Positions 43,385 to 52,177 of a DNA stretch of 64,000 bases are shown here, piece after piece; position 1 is the stretch's first letter; each line of letters opens with the position of its first letter. Under the pieces are notes generated by a model. The model did no database searches and was not told the origin of the DNA. It worked only from the letters and a program-made list of their open reading frames with translations. A program made the position numbers and the translations under genes. This DNA is from DAOUKH01 sp965261455 (lineage in GTDB: Bacteria > Chloroflexota > Dehalococcoidia > SHYB01): contig OZ253453.1 of assembly GCA_965261455.1 (NCBI GenBank), forward strand, positions 1,488,001 through 1,552,000, in the 5' to 3' direction.

Positions 43385-44253
43385 CGGCCGGCCATGACGT
43401 AGTCCAGCCAGCCGTCGACCTTCATGAACAGCGTGGCCCCCTGTTCGCTCGACATGGGGGGCTGGACCGATTGGCCTTCGCGGAAGACGTAGGCGCCGGC
43501 GTTTACCGGCGTATCGCCGATGGCGAGCGCCCCCGAAACGACGTAGAACTCCAGCGAGGCGGTGTGCCGCCCGGGATCCTGCTGCCGGTACCCCGGACCG
43601 AGGCGCAGCAGGACCGATTGCGCCCCCGTCTTCTGGTTGACGCTAAGCGGTTTGACCGCAATGTGTTCGATGTCGAAGCCGTCGAGCGCCCGCTGACCGC
43701 GAGCGTACTGCTCTCCGGTAAGCCACGCGAGCGTGCCTGTTCGAAGATGTAGGACGCGCCCGCGGGGAGGGACGTCGGCGGGAGATCCGGTAAGGAGCGC
43801 GTTCGAGCCAAGCTCCTCCGCCGGCCGGATGTGGCGGGACGCGGCGCCGCTCCCGTCTCCTGGGCTCGTTCCCTCCAGGCTCAGGACCGCGAGCGCCCCC
43901 TCCGGCGCCTCCGCGGAGTGGACCCAGCCGGGCGGCCTCCAGAAATAGTCGCCCTTCTCGAAAGAGCCCTCCCCGTTCAACTTGATCCCGCCCTCCAGCA
44001 GGAAGCACTCTTCCACCGAACCGTGATAGGCATGGGTCACGTCAATGTAGCCGGGAGCCAGCCAGATAAGGTCGCACCGGCGTGTCGTAACGGGGTCGAT
44101 GCGCAACGTCTTCTGGTTGTACATTGCGAGCATCTCCATCACCTTGTCCTTCGGGCCAAGGTGCTCCCGCCAAGCCGGCGCCATGTTCTCGTAGACGCTC
44201 AGTCCGTTCTCCCACTCCACCGCTTGGGTATCGACTATAGAAAGCTGCGGCAT
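43381..44253 (-). CDS. Bicupin protein, first gene of the catabolic operon
   Basis: A 290-residue protein with two cupin domains. Domain 1 has THAYHGSVEECFLLEGG and GDYFWRPPGWVHSA; domain 2 has GRHTASLEFYVVSGALAIGD and AGAYVFREGQSV, with fewer metal ligands. Relatives include acireductone- or dioxygenase-like cupins and isomerases. GAGGAGG is four bases before the ATG at 44253; the longer frame lacks support. Divergent from the GMC oxidoreductase. Confidence 0.8.
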   Translation of the reverse strand: MPQLSIVDTQAVEWENGLSVYENMAPAWREHLGPKDKVMEMLAMYNQKTLRIDPVTTRRCDLIWLAPGYIDVTHAYHGSVEECFLLEGGIKLNGEGSFEKGDYFWRPPGWVHSAEAPEGALAVLSLEGTSPGDGSGAASRHIRPAEELGSNALLTGSPADVPPRGRVLHLRTGTLAWLTGEQYARGQRALDGFDIEHIAVKPLSVNQKTGAQSVLLRLGPGYRQQDPGRHTASLEFYVVSGALAIGDTPVNAGAYVFREGQSVQPPMSSEQGATLFMKVDGWLDYVMAGR

Positions 44254-44300
44254 GACGCCTCCTCGCAACGGTCGGGCTAGGTTGCCCGCGGATTATACCG

Positions 44301-44330
44301 CTGACGCTCGACGGCGGCGGTCAGTACAAT
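44301..44330 (+). promoter_or_regulatory. Promoter of GMC oxidoreductase, probably leaderless
   Basis: CTGACG (44301-44306), 18-base spacer, TACAAT (44325-44330). A start about seven bases later falls at the ATG of 44338, leaving no room for a ribosome site. Confidence 0.45.
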
Positions 44331-44337
44331 GCGCGGT

Positions 44338-45900
44338 ATGTCTCCCCAGTGGTACGAGCGCGACTACGACGTCATCGTGGTCGGCGGAGGGTCGGCGGGA
44401 GCGGTCGTCGCGTCCCGGCTTTCCGAGCATCCGCACCGGTCCGTGCTTCTGCTTGAGGCGGGGCCGGACTACCCAAGGGTAGACCTGCTGCCCGAGGATA
44501 TCCGGGACGGGGACAACGTGGTGAAGGCAATGAACCACGGGACCCACTTCTGGACGTACACGGCGAGCGGCCATCCCTACCGGCGCAAGCCCATCGTCAT
44601 CATGGCGGGCAAGGTCACCGGCGGGGGAAGCGCGGTGAACGCCACCTACTTTCACCGGGGCGCGCCGGAAGACTACGACCAGTGGGCCGCCGCGGGCAAC
44701 GACGCATGGTCGTACGAGAAGCTCCTTCCCTATTTCAAGAAGCTCGAAACCGACTTGGACTTCGGCGGTCCGTACCACGGCAAAGACGGCCCGATCCTGG
44801 TGCGGCGCGCCAAGAAAGACGCCTGGGGCCCTATCGCGGGCGCCTTCTACGAGGCGTGCCGCAAGGCCGGCTTCCCCGACGACCCCGACATGAATCTCCC
44901 CGACACGACGGGGGTGGGGCCAAGGCCGGTCAACTGCGCCGACGGGCTCCGCATCAGCACGGCGGTCGGCTATCTAAGCCGGAGCCGGGAACGCGCCAAC
45001 CTGACGATACAGGCGAACGTGCTGGCCCGCCGGATTCTCTTCGAGGGGCGGCGGGCCGTTGGCGTGGAGATCGACGAAGGCGGAGAGCGCCGCAACGTGC
45101 GGGGCGGCGAGGTCATCGTGTGCGCGGGGGCTATCGAGTCGCCCTGCCTGCTGGTGCGGTCCGGCATCGGGCCCGCCGACCAAGTCCGGGGAATCGGCGC
45201 GCCCCTCGTACAAGACCTACCCGGTCTCGGCGCCAACTTGCGGAACCATCCGGCGGTGGCTCCACAGTTTCGCATCAGAGAGGAGGCGCGGGAGCAAGGG
45301 CCGGCGGCGCAGCTCGTCCTCCGCTATATGCCGCCGGGATCGAACGACCGCAACGGCATCACGATCGCGCCGTTGGTAGAGGAAGACGTGGACGGGACGC
45401 CCTGCATGCCGTTCTACGTCGTCCTGTGGAAGGTGCGGTCGGAGGGAACGCTCACCGTGATCTCGCCCGAACCGGGCGATCCGCCGGTTCTGCGCTACAA
45501 CTATCTGACGGACCCGGCGGACTTCGAGCGCGTGCGGGAAGGAGTGCGCCATGCCGTCCGGCTGGGGGAGGGCCGGGAGTTCCGGGGCATCTTTGACGGC
45601 CGCGCCGGGCCCAGCGACGACGAGCTAGCCTCGGACGATGCGCTGGACCGCTGGATTCTGGCCAACCTCTACACGGCGTTCCATTCCAGCGGCACGTGCA
45701 AGATGGGGCCGACGACCGACCCGATGGCGGTGGTCGACCAACACTGCCGGCTGTATGGGGTGGAGGGCGTCCGGGTGGTGGACGCTTCGATCATGCCGGA
45801 TATCGTGCGCGGCGACCTCACGTGCAGCGTCGTCATGATCGCGGAGCACGCAGCGGACATGATCGCGGCGGGGCGGCGCTCAAGCGTGGCGCAAGAATGA
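44338..45900 (+). CDS. GMC-family FAD oxidoreductase (choline dehydrogenase-like)
   Basis: A 520-residue FAD enzyme that oxidises an alcohol. The dinucleotide site is DVIVVGGGSAGAVVASRLSE, the flavin loop GKVTGGGSAVNATYFHRG, and the active site includes FHSSGTCKMG (His) and SVVMIAEHAADMI. The ATG nine bases upstream overlaps the -10 box, so I take 44338. Divergent from the bicupin operon, which may share the substrate. Confidence 0.92.
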   Translation: MSPQWYERDYDVIVVGGGSAGAVVASRLSEHPHRSVLLLEAGPDYPRVDLLPEDIRDGDNVVKAMNHGTHFWTYTASGHPYRRKPIVIMAGKVTGGGSAVNATYFHRGAPEDYDQWAAAGNDAWSYEKLLPYFKKLETDLDFGGPYHGKDGPILVRRAKKDAWGPIAGAFYEACRKAGFPDDPDMNLPDTTGVGPRPVNCADGLRISTAVGYLSRSRERANLTIQANVLARRILFEGRRAVGVEIDEGGERRNVRGGEVIVCAGAIESPCLLVRSGIGPADQVRGIGAPLVQDLPGLGANLRNHPAVAPQFRIREEAREQGPAAQLVLRYMPPGSNDRNGITIAPLVEEDVDGTPCMPFYVVLWKVRSEGTLTVISPEPGDPPVLRYNYLTDPADFERVREGVRHAVRLGEGREFRGIFDGRAGPSDDELASDDALDRWILANLYTAFHSSGTCKMGPTTDPMAVVDQHCRLYGVEGVRVVDASIMPDIVRGDLTCSVVMIAEHAADMIAAGRRSSVAQE

Positions 45901-45948
45901 CCGCTGCCGTATCTCGGCGAGCGGTGGCGCCACAGCGACACCCTACCA

Positions 45949-45976
45949 TTGACGGCCTGTTTCCAGTCCCTATCGT
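45949..45976 (+). promoter_or_regulatory. Promoter of the two small membrane-protein genes
   Basis: TTGACG (45949-45954), 16-base spacer, TATCGT (45971-45976), 22 bases before the ATG at 45998. Confidence 0.5.
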
Positions 45977-45997
45977 AGGTCACGTAGGGGGAGAACG

Positions 45998-46150
45998 ATG
46001 GCGACAGTCGAGGAGCGCCTTGCCCGGATTGAAGGGGCCTATGAGCACTTGGCGACGAAGGCCGACGTCGTCAATCTCAAGGTCTGGATGATCGGAACGA
46101 TGCTGGCAACGCTGGGCGCGGGCCTCGGCTTGGCAAAGTTAATCTTCTAA
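45998..46150 (+). CDS. Small coiled-coil/single-TM protein A
   Basis: A 50-residue protein: a charged amphipathic N-terminus (VEERLARIEGAYEHLATKAD) followed by one hydrophobic helix (WMIGTMLATLGAGLGLAKLIF). GGGGAG seven bases before the ATG and a promoter make it convincing. It resembles the short HLATKAD-type proteins found next to phage or membrane genes, and its neighbour B shares the same plan. Function unknown. Confidence 0.65.
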   Translation: MATVEERLARIEGAYEHLATKADVVNLKVWMIGTMLATLGAGLGLAKLIF

Positions 46151-46153
46151 GGA

Positions 46154-46345
46154 ATGGCAGCGTTGGCGGAGGGACATCCCGTCACCCGCGCCGAGCTACG
46201 CGAGGAGCTCCAGCATTACGCCACCAAGGCGGACTTGGAGCGTATCACGTCCGACATTATCTGGTGGGCTCTTGGCGTGATGCTTGCCGGATTGACCGCC
46301 GCAGTCGGGCTCACCGCCGTCGTCGTGAGGGTCGTGGGAGGCTAG
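46154..46345 (+). CDS. Small coiled-coil/single-TM protein B
   Basis: A 63-residue protein starting three bases after protein A. The plan is the same: a charged N-terminus (TRAELREELQHYATKADLE, echoing HLATKAD) and a hydrophobic helix (about 38-60). Likely a partner of A in the membrane. TAAGGA at the A stop may serve as ribosome site. Confidence 0.62.
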   Translation: MAALAEGHPVTRAELREELQHYATKADLERITSDIIWWALGVMLAGLTAAVGLTAVVVRVVGG

Positions 46346-46431
46346 GAGACGCCAGCAGGCTAGACGCGGAAACCGTTGCATTGTCGGCGCTTCCGGCTCC
46401 ATGGACAGGGCGCAGCCGTCCCCACCCCGCC

Positions 46432-46502
46432 CCTCCGACGCGCCCCTTCGGGCGCGTGCCCTCTTTCAGTTTCCCCCAGAGGGGGAAAGGTCTAAGGTGC
46501 TC
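46432..46502. repeat. Composite palindromic repeat
   Basis: GACGCGCCCCTTCGGGCGCGTG hairpin and CCCTCTTTCAGTTTCCCCC with GGGGGAAAGG, then TCTAAGGTGCTC. The 343-base gap 46346-46688 contains this repeat and the hyuA promoter; no gene. Confidence 0.78.
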
Positions 46503-46584
46503 TTCGACGAAGGCTTGGCGTAGCCACAGGGGGACCGACGCGAACTGCGCCTCAAGCCGATGCGCGAGAGGCGGGGAGCGGCGC

Positions 46585-46614
46585 TTGACACCCGCGCGGC
46601 TTTGCTTCTATCGT
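46585..46614 (+). promoter_or_regulatory. Promoter of hyuA
   Basis: TTGACA (46585-46590), 18-base spacer, TATCGT (46609-46614), with the same -10 as at 45971. Leader of about 68 bases. Confidence 0.5.
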
Positions 46615-46688
46615 CCCTTGTCGATGCCGCAGCACTCCACGACGGCCCTCTCTGGGGCCAATAACCCAGGCCCCTCCTCCTCCGAACC

Positions 46689-48767
46689 ATGTATTTGATT
46701 GGCGTCGATATCGGCGGGACGTTCACGGACCTCGTCATCATGGATGGCGAGGGGCGGTGGAACTTGCACAAGACGCCGTCGACGCCCGACTCGCCGGAAG
46801 AGGGCGTGTTCAACGCCCTAGCTCTGGCAGCGGAAGAGAAGGGCGTGGCGATGCGGAGCCTGCTGGAAGAGACGCGGGTGTTCGTGCACGGGACGACGCT
46901 GGTCACTAACGCGGTGATCTCGGGCAACATGGCCAAGACCGCGCTCCTCACCAACGAAGGCTACGAGGACATGCTCTTCTTCGGGCTCGGCTCCCGGGGG
47001 AAGCCGCCCTCGGAGATGTTCAAGACGCATCAGGACTACCCCGATCCCATCATTCCGCGGCACTTGATCGCCGGCATACGGGGGAGGATAAACGCCGAGG
47101 GCGGAATCGAGACCGAGCTTGACGAGGCGGGCATCAGAGCGGCGGTCGCCGAGTTCAAGCGGCGCAACGTCGAATCGCTCGCCGTCTCTTTCCTCTGGTC
47201 CATCACGAATCCAGAGCACGAGGAGCGGGCCCGCGCGATCATCGCGGAGGAATACCCCGAGGCCCAAGTCTCCATCGGACATCAGATCACGTCGGTGGTG
47301 CGGGAGTACGAGCGTACCTCGACGTGCGCGCTGGACGCCTCGATCAAGCCGCTTTTCGGACGGTACGTGAAAAACCTCATCCGCCGGCTGAAAGAGAACG
47401 GCTACGAGCGCGACCTGCTCATGGTCAACTCGCACGGCGGCGTGGTCAAAGGCGAAGAGCTCACGGAGTTCCCCGTCTACGCGCTCAAGAGTGGGCCATC
47501 GCTGGGGCCGGTCGCCGGCATGACGGTCTCAGAGGCAGAGGGGGCGGAGCAAGACCTGATCGTGTGCGACATGGGCGGGACGAGCTTCGACGCCTCGATG
47601 GTGGTCAAGGGCGAGGTGGTCACGACGCTCATCGGCAGCGTCGGGCCGTATCACTACTCCTTCCCCACGCTCGACGTGCACAGCATCGGGGCCGGCGGGG
47701 GCAGCATCGCCTGGGTCGACACCGGCGGCCTCGTGCACGTCGGCCCGCAAAGCGCGGGAAGCTCGCCGGGGCCCGCCTGCTACGACCTGGGGGGCGACAA
47801 GCCCACGGTGACCGACGCCAACGTGGTGCTGGGCTACATCTCGCCCGACTACTTCATGGGCGGCAAGATGCGGATCGACGCGGAAAAGGCACGTGCCGCC
47901 ATCCAAGAGCACGTGGCCGGGCCGCTGGGCCAGAGTGTCGAGGAGGCCGCCAACCTCATCTACAGCATCGTCAACCACAACATGGTCTTGGGGCTGTCCG
48001 AAGTCAGCATCCAGAAGGGCATCGACCCGAGGGGCTATCTGCTGGTGGGCGGGGGCGGCTGCTCGGCGGCCCACCTCGTCGCCATCGCCACCGAACTGGG
48101 GATGACGAAGATTCTCATCCCCAGGATCGCCCCCGGCCTCTGCGCCTTCGGCATGCTGGCGGCCGACCTGCTGTACGAGCGGGCGCACAGCTTCATCACG
48201 CGAAGCGACAGCTTCGAGCACGAGCGCGTCAACGAACTACTGGCGAGCCTCGAAGAGGACGGCGACGACTTCCTGGCGCGCGCCAGCGTCGCGATGGACG
48301 ACCGGACGCTCTCTTTCTCGGTGATGGCCCAGTACCCCTATCAGTCCTGGGACGTCGAAGTGCCGCTCCCCTGGGGCCGCGTAACGCCGGAGCGCCTGCC
48401 GGAGCTCGTCGAGCTCTTCCATGAGGTGCACAAGACAACGTACGGGTTCACGGTGACCGAGGAGCCGGTCCAGTTCGTGAGCTGGCGGGTCAAGGCCCAG
48501 GGACGGCAGCCCAAGGCCCGGACCGCGCCGCAGGAGATGACGACCGCCGACGCGAGCCCCGCCTTGAAAGGCAGCCGTCCGGCGTACTTCACCGAGGCGC
48601 GCGACTACGTGGAGACGCAGGTCTACGCTGGGGAGAAGCTGCGCAGCGGCAACGTCTTGGTGGGGCCGGCCATCATCGAGGAGCCCGCGACGACCGTGGT
48701 CGTGCCCGCGGGCTTCCGCCTGACCGTCACCCGGTTCGGGAACTACTACGTCGAGCCCGAGGGTTGA
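46689..48767 (+). CDS. hyuA: Hydantoinase/oxoprolinase family protein, subunit A
   Basis: A 692-residue ATP-using subunit of the N-methylhydantoinase/acetone-carboxylase group. IGVDIGGTFTDLVIMD is the ASKHA phosphate-binding start, FVHGTTLVTNAVI and CDMGGTSFDASMV the second ATP segments, IGAGGGSIAWVD and GPACYDLGGDKPTVTDANVVLGY family marks. It pairs with subunit B, here 3.4 kb away with minus-strand genes in between. The substrate could be a hydantoin, 5-oxoproline or a ketone. Confidence 0.92.
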   Translation: MYLIGVDIGGTFTDLVIMDGEGRWNLHKTPSTPDSPEEGVFNALALAAEEKGVAMRSLLEETRVFVHGTTLVTNAVISGNMAKTALLTNEGYEDMLFFGLGSRGKPPSEMFKTHQDYPDPIIPRHLIAGIRGRINAEGGIETELDEAGIRAAVAEFKRRNVESLAVSFLWSITNPEHEERARAIIAEEYPEAQVSIGHQITSVVREYERTSTCALDASIKPLFGRYVKNLIRRLKENGYERDLLMVNSHGGVVKGEELTEFPVYALKSGPSLGPVAGMTVSEAEGAEQDLIVCDMGGTSFDASMVVKGEVVTTLIGSVGPYHYSFPTLDVHSIGAGGGSIAWVDTGGLVHVGPQSAGSSPGPACYDLGGDKPTVTDANVVLGYISPDYFMGGKMRIDAEKARAAIQEHVAGPLGQSVEEAANLIYSIVNHNMVLGLSEVSIQKGIDPRGYLLVGGGGCSAAHLVAIATELGMTKILIPRIAPGLCAFGMLAADLLYERAHSFITRSDSFEHERVNELLASLEEDGDDFLARASVAMDDRTLSFSVMAQYPYQSWDVEVPLPWGRVTPERLPELVELFHEVHKTTYGFTVTEEPVQFVSWRVKAQGRQPKARTAPQEMTTADASPALKGSRPAYFTEARDYVETQVYAGEKLRSGNVLVGPAIIEEPATTVVVPAGFRLTVTRFGNYYVEPEG

Positions 48768-48779
48768 CCGGCCTAGCTC

Positions 48780-49529
48780 CTAGAGCTTTCGGATAGCGGT
48801 GGACGGCGGCAGCGGATAGGCAAGCTTTCCCTGGCGAAGGCCGCACGAGACCAACATCCGCGCGTAGTTCAACGCCGCGCACGCGGGATCGATGACCAAG
48901 AGGTCCTTGTAGCCCTCGGCGTCGAGCATCTCGCGGCCCATCGGGACGATGCCCCGCTCGCGGTATGAGAGCGAGTAGAAGATCACGGCCTCCGCGCCGT
49001 CGTTGTCGGCGGCGTCCTTGGCGGCGTCCACCATCTGCCGGGCTTCGTTCTGGCGCTGCTCCTCGTCGGAGGGGAAGACCACCTCCGTGGCGGGCTGGAC
49101 GTACTTGATGGAGACGAGCTTTGAGGTTACGGCGAGCCGGTCGGCCGACTTCATGATCATGGCGCGGATGTTCGGCTCCTTGACCGTGAGGACCGAGAAA
49201 CGGTCGACCAGGAACGACGCCACGCTCATCGCCGCCGCGCCGGGCTCGACAATGAGCATCTTGCTCGTCAGCTCCTTCAGGCCTCTCGCGTTCGAGTCGG
49301 AGCACGAGCCCACGATGTAGGCGTCGTAGCCGTCCTTCTCCGCCTGCTCGGCTACCTCGAACATCTCGGGGGCGATGAGGCCGGCGTCGTATTCGGAGAC
49401 GGTCCAATCGGGCCCGCGCGTGAGCGCGACGACGTCCACCTCGGCATCCACGAGCGGCCGGGACGTGGCGACGTGCTGTCTGATCGTCTCTTCGTCGGCA
49501 CGATTCGTTCGGCAAATGATGAACTTCAA
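48780..49529 (-). CDS. Asp/Glu/hydantoin racemase family protein
   Basis: A 249-residue protein of the two-cysteine racemase fold. The first catalytic Cys is Cys76 (YIVGSCSDSN). At the second place, where the family has GC(A/G)xM, it has FYSLSYRE with Ser186 and no Cys, so a racemase using two thiols is unlikely. It might be a lyase-type (maleate isomerase/arylmalonate decarboxylase-like) enzyme with one Cys. Convergent with hyuA (12 bases between stops). Confidence 0.78.
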   Translation of the reverse strand: MKFIICRTNRADEETIRQHVATSRPLVDAEVDVVALTRGPDWTVSEYDAGLIAPEMFEVAEQAEKDGYDAYIVGSCSDSNARGLKELTSKMLIVEPGAAAMSVASFLVDRFSVLTVKEPNIRAMIMKSADRLAVTSKLVSIKYVQPATEVVFPSDEEQRQNEARQMVDAAKDAADNDGAEAVIFYSLSYRERGIVPMGREMLDAEGYKDLLVIDPACAALNYARMLVSCGLRQGKLAYPLPPSTAIRKL

Positions 49530-49577
49530 GATTCCCTCCCCAGTAGGTACGTCCGTGGGGCCGTGCCGCCGTCCGGG

Positions 49578-50366
49578 CTAGCGCCCTACGACGAGGCCTC
49601 CAGTGAAATCGACAAGCTGACCGGTTACGTGCATGGCGCTGTCGGAGACGAGGAAGGCTATCATGCCGGCGGCCTCGCCGGGACGCACGCCGCCGCGCAT
49701 CGGGAAGGCCGACGGCGACTCGCCCTCCGTCCGGCCCACGCCGGTGCCCTTGCCGCCGCTCCAACCCTTGAGCAGGCCGAGGCCGGGAGCGTCGTCGGCT
49801 TCCGCCTCCGCCGGTAGGCCGACGGCGAGCGCGTTGACGCGGATGCTGTCGTCGGCCAATTCGAGCGCCATGCACTGCATGAGCCCGACGAGGCCGAACT
49901 GCGTGGCAGAATGCACGCCAAGTCCGGCGATGCCGGCGCGCGCGGCGTGCGAGGTCAGGAAGAGTATCGAGCCGCCGGCACCGGCCTCGACCATGCGCTC
50001 GGCGGCGAGGCGGCTGCACACGAACGCGGCCTTGAGATCGCTCCGCAGCGCTCCATCCCACACGTCGGCTTCCGTTTCGAGCAGCGGGCCGCCTGGCACG
50101 GTCAGGCCCGCGACGATCAGGACGTCGAGCCGACCGAAGCGGTCGATGGTCTGCTCAACGACGGAGCGGGCCGCAGCGTCGTCGGCTAGGTCGCCCGACA
50201 CCGCGAAGGCGCCGCTGAGCGGCGACGAGGCCGCGGTTTGGGAGTGCAGGGCGACGCCGGCGCCCTCGGCCATCAGCTTCGCGGCGATGGCCTGTCCGAA
50301 GCCGGCGTAGCCGTCGGCGCCGGTCACGAGCGCGGTCTTCCCGGTGAGTGCGCCGGAGGTCGTCAC
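49578..50366 (-). CDS. SDR-fold protein without catalytic Tyr and Lys
   Basis: A 262-residue SDR fold. The cofactor loop TGADGYAGFGQAIA is present, but the active site YxxxK reads HSATQ (His152, Gln156) and NNAG is replaced by VAGL. It is likely catalytically dead. The start overlaps the stop of the active SDR (ATGA), suggesting a hetero-oligomer. Ends like normal SDRs (VTGQLVDFTGGL). Confidence 0.85.
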   Translation of the reverse strand: MTTSGALTGKTALVTGADGYAGFGQAIAAKLMAEGAGVALHSQTAASSPLSGAFAVSGDLADDAAARSVVEQTIDRFGRLDVLIVAGLTVPGGPLLETEADVWDGALRSDLKAAFVCSRLAAERMVEAGAGGSILFLTSHAARAGIAGLGVHSATQFGLVGLMQCMALELADDSIRVNALAVGLPAEAEADDAPGLGLLKGWSGGKGTGVGRTEGESPSAFPMRGGVRPGEAAGMIAFLVSDSAMHVTGQLVDFTGGLVVGR

Positions 50367-51199
50367 ATCAGCAACCCGGCGGTCAGGTTCACGGCTTGGC
50401 CGGTCATCTTGTTGGCGCGGGACGAGGCGAGAAAGGCGACGAGGTTGCCCACGCTGTCGGGGTCGGCGAGGGTGCCGAGCGGGCTGGCGTCGCGCTGGCT
50501 CTGGACGAGGCCGCGGACGATCTGCCAGTGATGGTCTTCATCGTCGGCGGGGAAGTAGTTGAAGGGGCGGTGGTTGCCGCTATCGCGTATCACACCGGGG
50601 CAGACGGTGTTGACGGTGATGCCGTGGACACCCCATTCGAGCGCCATGACTTGCCCGAGACCAATCAGGGCCGACTTGGAGGCCGAGTAGGCTGAGGCGG
50701 TGGGCGTGCCCACCTTCCCCAGCCTCGACGAGAGATTGATGATTCTGCCGCTCTCGCCCTGTGCGATCATGCGCCGTGCCGCTTCCTTGGCGCAGAGGAA
50801 CGGGCCGACGAGGTTGGCCCGCATGCATGAGTCCCAGGAGGCTTCGTCCTGTTCCAGGAACGGCATCAAGGGGGTCTCCGCGGCGTTGTTGACCAGGATG
50901 TCGATGCGGCCCAAGTGCTCAGTCAGGCGGTCGAACATGGCCGTGACTTCGTCTGGCGACGTGATGTCGGCTTCGAGCGCCGCGCTGCGCCGGCCCAGGG
51001 CTTCGATCTCGGCTTGGGCGCTTTCGAGGCCGCGCCAGCCCTTGCGCTGCTCAGGGTCGGTGGGGCCCTTGGCGGAGCGGCGGCCGTTTACCGCGACGTC
51101 GGCGCCCTCTTCGGCCAGCCGCAGGGCGATGCCCCGGCCCGTCGAGGGATAGCGGGCCGCGCCGGTGACGAGGGCGACTTTGCCGTCGAGGAGCCCCAT
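50363..51199 (-). CDS. Short-chain dehydrogenase/reductase (active)
   Basis: A 278-residue SDR with all catalytic residues: Ser157/158 (INLSS), Tyr171 and Lys175 (YSASK), NNAA at 104-107. The cofactor loop TGAARYPSTGRGIA has extra residues between the glycines, as in its inactive neighbour. It would oxidise or reduce an alcohol/ketone; partner below. Confidence 0.9.
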   Translation of the reverse strand: MGLLDGKVALVTGAARYPSTGRGIALRLAEEGADVAVNGRRSAKGPTDPEQRKGWRGLESAQAEIEALGRRSAALEADITSPDEVTAMFDRLTEHLGRIDILVNNAAETPLMPFLEQDEASWDSCMRANLVGPFLCAKEAARRMIAQGESGRIINLSSRLGKVGTPTASAYSASKSALIGLGQVMALEWGVHGITVNTVCPGVIRDSGNHRPFNYFPADDEDHHWQIVRGLVQSQRDASPLGTLADPDSVGNLVAFLASSRANKMTGQAVNLTAGLLM

Positions 51200-51252
51200 T
51201 AAAGAGTAGTCTCCAGGGAGAGCGAGGATGGGGCAAGTCTAGCCACCGGCCC

Positions 51253-51281
51253 TTGACACCGCAACCGCGTTTCTTTACAAC
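51253..51281 (+). promoter_or_regulatory. Promoter of EthD-like paralogue 2 (and hyuB)
   Basis: TTGACA (51253-51258), 17-base spacer, TACAAC (51276-51281), 28 bases before the ATG at 51310. Divergent from the SDR pair. Confidence 0.6.
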
Positions 51282-51309
51282 GCCGGTAGACTGGGCCGGG
51301 GGGCAGCCA

Positions 51310-52101
51310 ATGCAACGTCCATTGCTCGAGTGGGTATTCTCCAAGACGGCCGGTATGGGTCCCGAGTTGGAAGAGATCTGGATGGAGTGGTACGACTACC
51401 ACCAGCTCATGATGTGCCGCATGCCGGGCTGGACGTGGAACTACCGGCTGATGAACCTGATCGGCCCCGAGAAGTACGTGTCGCTGTACCGGGTCGAGGA
51501 CTACGAGGCCCTGAAGCTGATCGAGGGCTGGCCGCGGGTGGACCAGGGGAAGATGGACCCGATCACGGACAACATCGACCCGGCGGCGCTTCAGGACTGG
51601 GAAGACAAGGTGCGCCGGGGCCTCCAGGACACGGGCAAGTTCACCTTCACCGGCGGCGCGACGGACAAGAACCCGTTGGACCAGGGCCACTGGGGCTGGC
51701 GGTACCTCGCCGGCGCGGCCCTGGACGATCCGCTGCTGAAGTCGAACAATCCCCTCGGCACGGAGCTGATCAGCGTGTCGCGGGAGAACGACGCGCGATG
51801 GAAGGAGTGGTACGGCGCGGAGCGCTTCCCGGCCCTGGAGAAGCTGCCCGGCGTCGTCATGGCAGGCTGGTACGGCATCACGACCGAGGGCCGCGAGTAC
51901 GAGCCGGGGTACAACTACATCAGCATCTTCGAGCTCGAAAGCGAGGACGACGCGTTCCGGCTCGGCGACCCCGACCAGAGAATCCCCGAAGCCAAGGCGT
52001 TCTGGGAAGACCCGGCGGCGGAGCCGTACTACGCCCTGACCCGCGACGTACGAACGAACTACTACAAGCCCATTTCGAGACATTGGGGCTTTAAGAAATA
52101 G
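51310..52101 (+). CDS. Two-module EthD-like protein (paralogue 2)
   Basis: A 263-residue homologue of 31897-32679, sharing RPLLEWVF/GPLLEWVF start, EWYDYH, MPGWTW, GHWGW, EWYGxERFPALExLPGV, EAKAFWEDPAAxPYY and PIS(R/K)HW. The promoter excludes the upstream frame to 51253, and the ATG at 51310 has GGGGGG before it. It lies 76 bases before hyuB, so it may act with the oxoprolinase or carboxylase. Confidence 0.75.
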   Translation: MQRPLLEWVFSKTAGMGPELEEIWMEWYDYHQLMMCRMPGWTWNYRLMNLIGPEKYVSLYRVEDYEALKLIEGWPRVDQGKMDPITDNIDPAALQDWEDKVRRGLQDTGKFTFTGGATDKNPLDQGHWGWRYLAGAALDDPLLKSNNPLGTELISVSRENDARWKEWYGAERFPALEKLPGVVMAGWYGITTEGREYEPGYNYISIFELESEDDAFRLGDPDQRIPEAKAFWEDPAAEPYYALTRDVRTNYYKPISRHWGFKK

Positions 52102-52177
52102 CCGGCCGGCAGCGGCCCGCGATTATCTTGCCCACGCTCCCCTGAGGGAGCACTTGGGCTGAGGGACGGAGACCCGG

